From: Streptococcus ilei
GTDB lineage: Bacteria; Bacillota; Bacilli; Lactobacillales; Streptococcaceae
Reading direction: 5' to 3'
DNA: 64,000 bases
NCBI RefSeq assembly: GCF_000479335.1
Contig: NC_022584.1
Coordinates: 682,001 to 746,000 of the forward strand
The stretch's first letter is position 1. Each line of letters opens with the position of its first letter. Under the pieces are notes generated by a model. The model saw nothing but the letters and a program-made list of their open reading frames with translations. It was not told the origin of the DNA and made no database searches. Positions 57,580 to 64,000 of the stretch are shown here, in pieces. A program made the translations under genes and the position numbers.

Positions 57580-60567
57580 TTAATTTTCTCTTTCTTTTAC
57601 TTGGACGATTCCCATTCCGACTAAAAGAACGATTCCTAACACGCTTGAAGTGACTTCAAAGCTGGTGGTCATTCCAGTTTGCGGCAAATAAAGGTCTTCC
57701 TTACGAGTACTGCTCACTTGAGGGAGCTCTTCATCCACCGTCTCTGATCTTTCTTGCTGGTAGTTGACAGCTAGTGGTATCAGCGTATCCTTCTTACTAG
57801 ACTCAACTGCTAATGAACCTGGCTTGTATGGTGTATAATCCTTGTTTGGTATCTGCTCCTTCTGATCCACGGATGGCACGAGGGTGTCCAGTGGATACTC
57901 TGGTAGGGGATTTTCAACGAGTGGAAGGACCTGATAAGTTTCATCCTTTTCATTTGGAACATACCAAGCATAGTGAAGACTACTCTTTTGAACGGTTGGT
58001 ATTTCTGCCACGATGGACCGTGTTTTCAAGCGATAGGAATACGGATCATCCGTCCAGACATAGTTACTATCGAAGGTGGTAAAGACTAGGCCCAGCTTAT
58101 GCCCCTTCTTGACCGTGTAAAGATTTGGCTGTAGGTAAACTGTATAGTTTCGAAACTCTCCTAGCTTGGGATCTATGCTCTTGCTAGAGCTAGAGGAGGC
58201 ATAGCCTGCATCTGGATTTGCTAGATTGATCCAACCAGAAGAGATGACCTTATACTTGGTTTTAATGGTTCCAAATTGCTTGTCGGGAATGTTCTTTAAA
58301 TTACTTCCCATCCAGTAGCCTGTTTCAGAAAGCGTGTTGAGAGGCATTTCTTGGTACTTGTAGCCAGCCTCATCGTAGGTAATCTTATTGGATGCGACAT
58401 CAAATTCCTCATCTGAGAGATCGACCAGTTGTACATTAACTTGGTAGTCTTTGAGCTCTTGATTGGGCAGCTTGGCTAAGGCGGCTTGGAAATGGACAGG
58501 AATATGCCCTTTAATAGTCACATCCTCTGTCGCTTCTGCTGTAAACAAAGCATTGGCAGTTGACGATTGCTTAGTGGTATGTGAATCACGATTGGTCCAA
58601 TCCATACCTGCACCATAATAATCATTATCAATGGTTTCTTCCTCTCGTCTAGAAAGAGTCTTCAGGGTCAATTTATTACTAGACTCCCAGCTAGAATAGT
58701 GTTCCCATTTAGATGGATCGTAGTTATTAGATACGGTTACTTCTGGCAAAGATTCTACCTGATTTTCGGCATCATATAGGTAGTGACTAAACCATAGGTT
58801 GAGAAGGTCACTGACACTTTGTTGGCCCTCTTTAATTCCGAAGCGTTTATTGACAGGATAAATATGATCCCCTTGATATAGGTAGAGCTTCACAGGCTGC
58901 CCAGCTTTTTTCAAGGTTTGATACATCAGCTCAAAGTGTTTAGTTCTGACATTATCATCATTTAGCCCATGCATAACTAGAGCGCTGGCCTTGAATTTTT
59001 CTGGATGAAGAGTATAATCGCGATTTTTCCAAATGTCACTATAATTATAACCATGCTTATGTTGGTCGCGATTCAATTGAGTGATATAGCGGGCATAGTC
59101 CTCTTTAATCTTGTTCCAATCAGCCGGATCTAGAATCCTGTTGGATACATAGACAGACAAATGAGACAGATCTCTATAAGGACCGACATTAAAAGTCGTT
59201 CCTTGACTGTTGTAATAATCATACCAACTTGCAATACCAGCCGCAGGGACGATAGTCTTTAAGCCCTCTACTCCTGTCGCAGCGACTCCAAAAGTAGTGG
59301 TTCCTGCCCATGACAGGCCTGTCATACCGACTTTTCCATTCGACCAATCTGCTTTTATAGCGATATTCGATGTCTTATCTGTATAAGCAACTCGTTTTCC
59401 ATTTAGCCACTCAATGACACTCTTATAACCAGCTACTTCTAGGTCACTTCCTGTTGTATTGATTCCCTCAGACTGATAGCTTCCCAATCCAGATGTGGTA
59501 ACGACGGCATAGCCACGTACTAAGAAATAGTTGTACCAGTTAATATTTTCATAATCGTAACGAGTGAAGGTCGCATCACTCTCGTTTGGATTTTTATAGT
59601 ACCAGTCTTTAGAATCTGCCTTTTTAGCATGTTCTAAAGTCGTGGTAGAACCGGTTTGACGACGAGGATCTACATAGCGATAGAGTTTCTTGTTGTCAAA
59701 CTCACCCTCTTCTTTTAGACCAATTTCGCCAAGGGTTTCCTTATTAGTCGTTCCCGCTACGTAAGGACTTGCCTCATAGATCGTCGAAGCCTTAAAATCC
59801 CCATTGGCAACAGCTTTCGGTAGTTGAACAAAAGTTTTGATCAGGTCCCTTTTTCCGTCTCCATCTGTATCATAGTCTGATTCGACATAGACAACAAAGC
59901 GGACGATATCACTCTTTTCATTCGAGTAGCCAGTTTCTACATCACCCGGAGTAAAAGGAAAAATAGGCTGGGTCTTACCATTAAGGATGAGCGGTTCTTT
60001 TTTCTCTGCACGATAGGCCTCTTTTAATTTCTTAGCGATCGAAATCATATGATTTAGATTCTGGACGGGCTCATCCTTGCCTACCCCATTTGGAATCATC
60101 CCCAAGCTTTTTGCGAACTCAAGACGATCTTCTGCTGTTGAACCAGTTTGATCCGGTTTGGCCTCTGCCCATTTGAGTAACTCGATTGCTGTATCCCCTA
60201 TACTCAGATTCTGATTTGCGACATGTGGATTTTCAATCAGAGTCGAGAGTTTATCAGGCGTTTCTGATACCAATAAAGGTTTCGGTAGGTCTCCTAAAGA
60301 ATCATTTGTTTCAGTTAACTTGCTAGCTTCCTCCTCAAGTAAGTATCCACTCTCAGTTTCTGCCCTCCCACCTGACTCTAGACCTGCAGCTTCAGGTTGG
60401 GGATTAATCTGAGGCTTTTCTATAGAGACAAGTTCTGGCGAACCGACTAGTTCAGTATCTGCTCCTGTAGCCTTTTCGGAAACTTCATCAGCCCGAACTT
60501 GAGTGGCTATCACTATAGGTGAGAGTAATAAAGCAGACAAGATAAAAGAAAGATTCTTTTTCCTCAT
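57580..60567 (-). CDS. Cell-wall-anchored Xaa-Pro dipeptidyl-peptidase
   Basis: 995 residues. Signal peptide of ~27 residues (MRKKNLSFILSALLLSPIVIA, ending at VRA), a Glu/Ser-rich spacer to ~150, then an S15 peptidase domain with nucleophile Ser 419 in GLSWAG, the Asp near 538 in GLNDDN and the His near 566 in QGDHIY. A beta-sandwich PepX C-terminal domain ends near 880, followed by a linker and the sortase signal LPQTG at 961-965 with a hydrophobic tail and KEREN. It removes X-Pro dipeptides from peptides at the cell surface, as described for S. gordonii. Distinct from the cytoplasmic PepX. Confidence 0.92.
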   Translation of the reverse strand: MRKKNLSFILSALLLSPIVIATQVRADEVSEKATGADTELVGSPELVSIEKPQINPQPEAAGLESGGRAETESGYLLEEEASKLTETNDSLGDLPKPLLVSETPDKLSTLIENPHVANQNLSIGDTAIELLKWAEAKPDQTGSTAEDRLEFAKSLGMIPNGVGKDEPVQNLNHMISIAKKLKEAYRAEKKEPLILNGKTQPIFPFTPGDVETGYSNEKSDIVRFVVYVESDYDTDGDGKRDLIKTFVQLPKAVANGDFKASTIYEASPYVAGTTNKETLGEIGLKEEGEFDNKKLYRYVDPRRQTGSTTTLEHAKKADSKDWYYKNPNESDATFTRYDYENINWYNYFLVRGYAVVTTSGLGSYQSEGINTTGSDLEVAGYKSVIEWLNGKRVAYTDKTSNIAIKADWSNGKVGMTGLSWAGTTTFGVAATGVEGLKTIVPAAGIASWYDYYNSQGTTFNVGPYRDLSHLSVYVSNRILDPADWNKIKEDYARYITQLNRDQHKHGYNYSDIWKNRDYTLHPEKFKASALVMHGLNDDNVRTKHFELMYQTLKKAGQPVKLYLYQGDHIYPVNKRFGIKEGQQSVSDLLNLWFSHYLYDAENQVESLPEVTVSNNYDPSKWEHYSSWESSNKLTLKTLSRREEETIDNDYYGAGMDWTNRDSHTTKQSSTANALFTAEATEDVTIKGHIPVHFQAALAKLPNQELKDYQVNVQLVDLSDEEFDVASNKITYDEAGYKYQEMPLNTLSETGYWMGSNLKNIPDKQFGTIKTKYKVISSGWINLANPDAGYASSSSSKSIDPKLGEFRNYTVYLQPNLYTVKKGHKLGLVFTTFDSNYVWTDDPYSYRLKTRSIVAEIPTVQKSSLHYAWYVPNEKDETYQVLPLVENPLPEYPLDTLVPSVDQKEQIPNKDYTPYKPGSLAVESSKKDTLIPLAVNYQQERSETVDEELPQVSSTRKEDLYLPQTGMTTSFEVTSSVLGIVLLVGMGIVQVKEREN

Positions 60568-60641
60568 AATGAAACTCCTTTAAATTTAAGAGATTTGAAA
60601 GAAGGAAAGCCTTCAAACGGAATGACAGCGTTTACAATACC

Positions 60642-60670
60642 ATTGTAGTCTCTATACATTTTATAGTCAA
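60642..60670 (-). promoter_or_regulatory. Promoter of the X-prolyl peptidase gene
   Basis: TTGACT (60665-60670), 17-base spacer, TACAAT (60642-60647) on the minus strand, ~75 bases before ATG, which has AAAGGAG. The rest of the 274-base gap holds only the potD terminator. Confidence 0.8.
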
Positions 60671-60776
60671 ATCAAATAAAAAGGTATCATAAAAATATAA
60701 TCTTTCTGAAAGTTGAGATAATTGAAAGGGCCTATGAGAAATATATTATAGTTTTCAATTCTTCTTTTCACACAAA

Positions 60777-60820
60777 AAAGCAAGTTTCAATCCGGTTTTT
60801 AACCGTTAGAAACTTGCTTT
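60777..60820 (-). terminator. Terminator of potABCD
   Basis: AAAGCAAGTTTC/GAAACTTGCTTT with an inner GGTT/AACC, followed on the minus strand by TTTGTG. It lies ~20 bases past the potD stop. Confidence 0.85.
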
Positions 60821-60841
60821 AGCTTTTATAGAAATGCTCTC

Positions 60842-61912
60842 CTACTTCCGATACATCTTCACTTGTAGGTAGAGGTCGTTATAAACGCCTAACCACTTCT
60901 TGCCAAGTTGTTCGTAGACTTCTAAGTTCTTTAGCGTGTCATCACTTGGATAGAAGGCCTGGTCCTCTTGGACCTCTTTTGGTAGCATCTTCTTAGCTTC
61001 TTTATTCGGTGTGGAATAACCGACATAGAGAGCATTCTTATAAGCATTTTCTGGGCGAAGCATAAAGTTGATAAAGGCATAGGCTGCTTCTTTATTCTTC
61101 ACCGTCTTTGGAATGACAATATTATCAAACCAAAGATTGCTGGCTTCTGATGGGACGACGTAGCGGAGGTCCTCATTGGCTTCCAACATTTGACTGGCTT
61201 CACCGGAGAAAGTCACCCCAATAGCCGCATTGTTTTGGATCATGTAGCCTTTCATTTCATCGGCTACAAGGGCCTTGATATTAGGCATCAAGGTATAAAG
61301 CTTATCCACAGCTTCTTGGAGTTGCTGAGGGTCCTTGGAATTGAGGCTATAACCTAAGCTATTGAGTCCAATTCCCATGACCTCACGGGCCCCATCGTAC
61401 ATCATGATGTCATTCTTGTACTCTGGTCTCCATAGATCCTCCCAGTGCTCAGGTGCCTTATCAACCATCTTACTGTTGTAGATGATACCAAGGGTACCCC
61501 AGAAATAAGGGACTGAGTACTGATTGTCCGGGTCAAAGTCCAAATCCAAGAAGCGTGGATCGATATTGTCTAAGCCTTTCAATTTGGACTTATCCAACTT
61601 TTCAAGCAAGTTTTCGTCCATCATCTTAGCGATCATATATTCACTTGGGATGGCAATATCGTATGCTGTTCCCCCTTGCTTGATCTTGGTGTACATGGCT
61701 TCATTGGAATCAAAGGTATTATATTGGACTTGAACGCCTGTTTCCTTGGTAAATTCCTTGAGCAATTCTGGATCGATATAATCTCCCCAATTGTAGATGA
61801 CCAGCTTATCACTGTCTTTTGGATTGGTCTTGGCTTCAAGACGGGCACTTAGCCCCGCTAAAACGAGGATTACCACCACAATCCCTAACAAGAATGAATA
61901 GAGTTTTTTCAT
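60842..61912 (-). CDS. potD: Spermidine/putrescine ABC transporter, substrate-binding protein
   Basis: 356 residues. N-terminal hydrophobic segment (LGIVVVILVLAGLSA) with no lipobox Cys, as in pneumococcal PotD. VIYNWGDYIDPELL, the YDIAIPSEYM and YFWGTLGI segments, DGAREVMG and ASNLWFDN are shared with PotD proteins and include the polyamine-contact Asp, Trp and Tyr. It catches polyamines for PotABC. It overlaps potC by 4 bp. Confidence 0.95.
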   Translation of the reverse strand: MKKLYSFLLGIVVVILVLAGLSARLEAKTNPKDSDKLVIYNWGDYIDPELLKEFTKETGVQVQYNTFDSNEAMYTKIKQGGTAYDIAIPSEYMIAKMMDENLLEKLDKSKLKGLDNIDPRFLDLDFDPDNQYSVPYFWGTLGIIYNSKMVDKAPEHWEDLWRPEYKNDIMMYDGAREVMGIGLNSLGYSLNSKDPQQLQEAVDKLYTLMPNIKALVADEMKGYMIQNNAAIGVTFSGEASQMLEANEDLRYVVPSEASNLWFDNIVIPKTVKNKEAAYAFINFMLRPENAYKNALYVGYSTPNKEAKKMLPKEVQEDQAFYPSDDTLKNLEVYEQLGKKWLGVYNDLYLQVKMYRK

Positions 61913-62682
61913 ACTGTCTCCTCCTTCTCTCTAGTGATGAAGTAATAGCCGACCACCAGTAAGATACTGAAGAGGAAGACCAGGGCAGAAAGGGCATTGA
62001 TATTCAACGAAATCCCTTGGCGAGCCCGTGAGTAGATCTCAACAGACAAGGTCGTAAAGCCATTTCCTGTGACAAAGAAGGTCACCGCAAAGTCATCCAA
62101 GGAGTAGGTAAAGGCCATGAAGTAACCGGCAATAATCGCAGGTGTCAAATAAGGAAGCATGATTTCTTTCAACATCTGCACCTGAGTAGCTCCTAGGTCA
62201 TAGGCCGCATTGATCATATCACGGTTCATTTCCTTCAAGCGTGGCAAGACCATCAAGACTACGATTGGAATAGAGAAGGCCACGTGACTCATCAAGACAG
62301 AGGCAAAGCCAAGCTGGAACTTGATCGTCGTAAAGAGGATCAGGAAGCTAGCCCCGATCATAACGTCAGGTGCCACCATAAGGATGTTATTGATGGACAA
62401 AAACGGTCCTTCAAACTTCTTCTTAGATTGGTAAATATAGATCGCCCCAAAGGTCCCAATAATGGTCGCAATCAAGGCTGACAGGAAGGCCAAGAGGAAG
62501 GTCTGTGAGAGGATCAACATAAGACGCGTATCCTCAAAGAGACTTTGGAAATGCTCCAAGGTAAAGCCTGTAAAAGCATTCATATCCCCACCAGCATTAA
62601 AGGCATAGGCAATCAAGTAAAAGATTGGCAGATAAAGGAGTAGGAAAACCAATCCTAAATAGATACGTGAAATCTTTTTCAT
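61909..62682 (-). CDS. potC: Spermidine/putrescine ABC transporter permease PotC
   Basis: 257 residues, six membrane segments. The permease loop is AAYDLGATQVQMLKEIMLPYLTPAI (EAA-type motif). Half of the transport channel with PotB. AAAGGAG site; start overlaps the potB stop by 4 bp. Confidence 0.95.
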   Translation of the reverse strand: MKKISRIYLGLVFLLLYLPIFYLIAYAFNAGGDMNAFTGFTLEHFQSLFEDTRLMLILSQTFLLAFLSALIATIIGTFGAIYIYQSKKKFEGPFLSINNILMVAPDVMIGASFLILFTTIKFQLGFASVLMSHVAFSIPIVVLMVLPRLKEMNRDMINAAYDLGATQVQMLKEIMLPYLTPAIIAGYFMAFTYSLDDFAVTFFVTGNGFTTLSVEIYSRARQGISLNINALSALVFLFSILLVVGYYFITREKEETV

Positions 62683-63485
62683 CGTTCACTCCTTTCTCTC
62701 GTTACCCACATGACTAAGAGCATAGCAAGGATCAAGACCACTCCAATGGTTGATCCCATTCCCCAGTTTTGTGTCGTGAGGAAATGCTGCTCGATGGCAG
62801 TCCCCAGAGTAATCACCCGGTTTCCTCCGATCAAACGCGTCAACATGAAGAGACTCAAACTTGGAATAAAGACCGATTGGACTCCAGAGCGAACCCCGTT
62901 CATAGACAACGGGAAGACAACTCGACGGAAGGTATCCCACTTATTAGCTCCTAGGTCATAGCTAGCATTGATGAGATTTGGATCCAAATCATCCAAAACA
63001 TTGAAGATAGGAAGGATCATAAAGGGCAACTCAATGTAACTAGCGACAAAGATGAAAGAAAAGTCCGTAAAGAGGATCTGTTGAGGACCGATTCCGATGA
63101 AGCTCAAGAATTGGTTAATAGATCCCCCTTGACCAAAGATCCCGATAAAGGCATAAGCCTTGAGCAAGAGGTTAACCCAGGTCGGAAGGACGATGAGCAT
63201 GAGCCAGAGCTGACGATGCTTGAGCTGGGTCAAAAAATAAGCTGTCGGGTAAGAAATCAAGAGCGTCACAAAGGTAACGATCCCAGCATAGAGAATGGAG
63301 TTGAAGCTCATCTTGAGGTAGGTCCAATTCTGCGCTGTAAAAAAGGTTTGGTAATTCTCTAAGGAACCCTGTCCCTGGACATTAACAAAGGATTGCCAAA
63401 TAATCAAGGCTACAGGAGCCAAGACAAAGAGGAGGATCCAGAGAAAATAGGGAACCACAAAGAGGTTAGAGGTTGTTTTCTTCAT
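62679..63485 (-). CDS. potB: Spermidine/putrescine ABC transporter permease PotB
   Basis: 268 residues from ATG 63485 (MKKTTSNLF), with AGGAGG 6-8 bases upstream; an earlier in-frame ATG at 63506 precedes that site. Six membrane segments and the loop [21 protein letters not shown]. It overlaps the end of potA by 20 bp. Confidence 0.94.
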   Translation of the reverse strand: MKKTTSNLFVVPYFLWILLFVLAPVALIIWQSFVNVQGQGSLENYQTFFTAQNWTYLKMSFNSILYAGIVTFVTLLISYPTAYFLTQLKHRQLWLMLIVLPTWVNLLLKAYAFIGIFGQGGSINQFLSFIGIGPQQILFTDFSFIFVASYIELPFMILPIFNVLDDLDPNLINASYDLGANKWDTFRRVVFPLSMNGVRSGVQSVFIPSLSLFMLTRLIGGNRVITLGTAIEQHFLTTQNWGMGSTIGVVLILAMLLVMWVTRERSER

Positions 63486-64000
63486 CTCTTTCCTCCTCGA
63501 TGGCATTGATCAATCCGGCTTCTTGCTCTTCCACTTCTACGTACTCTTCGATCCGTGCATCGAACTCTTCTTCCGTTTCATTGAGACGCATGACGTGGAT
63601 ATCTTCTGGTTCAAAGTCCAGACCGATTTCTTCACCTACGATTGCCTTACGCGTTGAGTGAATCATCCACTCATTGCCCAATTCATCATAGGCGATGATC
63701 TCATAGTGTACCCCACGGAAAAGTTGGGTATCCACTTTCACCTGGAGCTTGCCTTCTTCGGGCAGTGTGATTTGCAAATCTTCAGGGCGAATAACGACTT
63801 CGACCGGTTCGTTTGGTCTCATCCCTCCATCGACTGACTCAAAGCGTTTACCGTTGAATTCTACTAGGTAGTCTTCGATCATGATCCCTGGAAGGATGTT
63901 GGACTCACCGATAAAGGTCGCAACGAAATGGTTGATCGGCTCATCGTAGATATCGACTGGTGTTCCTGATTGGACAATTTCTCCTTCGTTCATGACGAAG
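63466..64000 (-). CDS. potA: Spermidine/putrescine ABC transporter ATP-binding protein PotA (3' part)
   Basis: The last ~178 residues only; the Walker and signature motifs lie past the right edge. Seen here are [19 protein letters not shown] with [12 protein letters not shown] after it, the end of the ABC domain, and the TOBE-type regulatory domain ([10 protein letters not shown]). The acidic tail ([19 protein letters not shown]) is an extension beyond most PotA proteins. It energises polyamine uptake. Confidence 0.93.
   Translation of the reverse strand, partial: FVMNEGEIVQSGTPVDIYDEPINHFVATFIGESNILPGIMIEDYLVEFNGKRFESVDGGMRPNEPVEVVIRPEDLQITLPEEGKLQVKVDTQLFRGVHYEIIAYDELGNEWMIHSTRKAIVGEEIGLDFEPEDIHVMRLNETEEEFDARIEEYVEVEEQEAGLINAIEEERDEENNL

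Noticed and set aside
60842-61912. PotD as a lipoprotein
   Set aside because: No Cys follows the hydrophobic N-terminal segment, so no lipobox; it is probably held by an uncleaved or differently cleaved signal, as in pneumococcus.

Overview
The window is a stretch of a Streptococcus chromosome, most like the oral mitis/sanguinis side of the genus (for example S. parasanguinis or S. sanguinis). The evidence is the pneumococcus-like shikimate operon order, a preQ1-II riboswitch almost identical in text to the pneumococcal one, copYAZ, potABCD, an SMK-box metK and a rhamnose cell-wall polysaccharide (rgp) cluster. I cannot fix the species from sequence alone. Nearly every gene is on the minus strand; only ltaS, gtrA and the ferredoxin gene are on the plus strand. 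There are no phage, IS, CRISPR, tRNA or rRNA genes that I can see.

Layout. 1-1143: start of an RlmD-type 23S rRNA methyltransferase, cut by the left edge. 1206-12020: aromatic amino acid operon, read rlmI-like > aroD > aroE > aroB > aroC > tyrA > UPF0342 > aroA > aroK > pheA > LCP (psr), with many 4-11 bp overlaps. It takes the pathway from dehydroquinate synthase to chorismate and then to the Phe and Tyr branches. 12264-14453: lipoteichoic acid synthase. 14454-14862: two unrelated intergenic repeat structures and a terminator. 14867-20168: ligA > lipid kinase > pullulanase. 20457-22936: queT with its riboswitch, divergent gtrA, and a MarR regulator with a B3/4-domain partner. 23057-28087: yihY, map, a DRTGG-CBS regulator, a GNAT acetyltransferase and murA. 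28339-31253: copper operon copY-copA-copZ with two cop boxes around a consensus promoter. 31561-32751: metK under an SMK box. 32945-35952: a tandemly duplicated module of small membrane proteins of unknown function with decayed gene remnants. 36053-39856: comEB, infC-rpmI-rplT with an L20-type leader, cmk, a LysM protein, ferredoxin and ebsA. 39986-57431: cell-wall rhamnan cluster (GT, DUF2304, flippase, GTs, rmlD, rgpA-F, DUF2142, GacH-like). 57580-60567: LPQTG-anchored X-prolyl dipeptidyl peptidase. 60842-64000: potD, potC, potB and the 3' part of potA.

The most unusual items are: (i) five copies of a ~174 bp, three-stem intergenic repeat that sits at gene 3' ends and looks like a bidirectional terminator; (ii) a ~200 bp imperfect palindrome next to one of them; (iii) the duplicated small-membrane-protein module, in which one paralogue carries an expanded 13-residue repeat; (iv) several genes with promoters placed so that the mRNA would be leaderless; (v) a MarR-type palindrome lying over its own promoter; and (vi) an infC reading frame whose only well-placed start is ATA. 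All coordinates, motifs and pairings come from reading the sequence by eye. Family names come from general knowledge of these proteins, and no database search was run.
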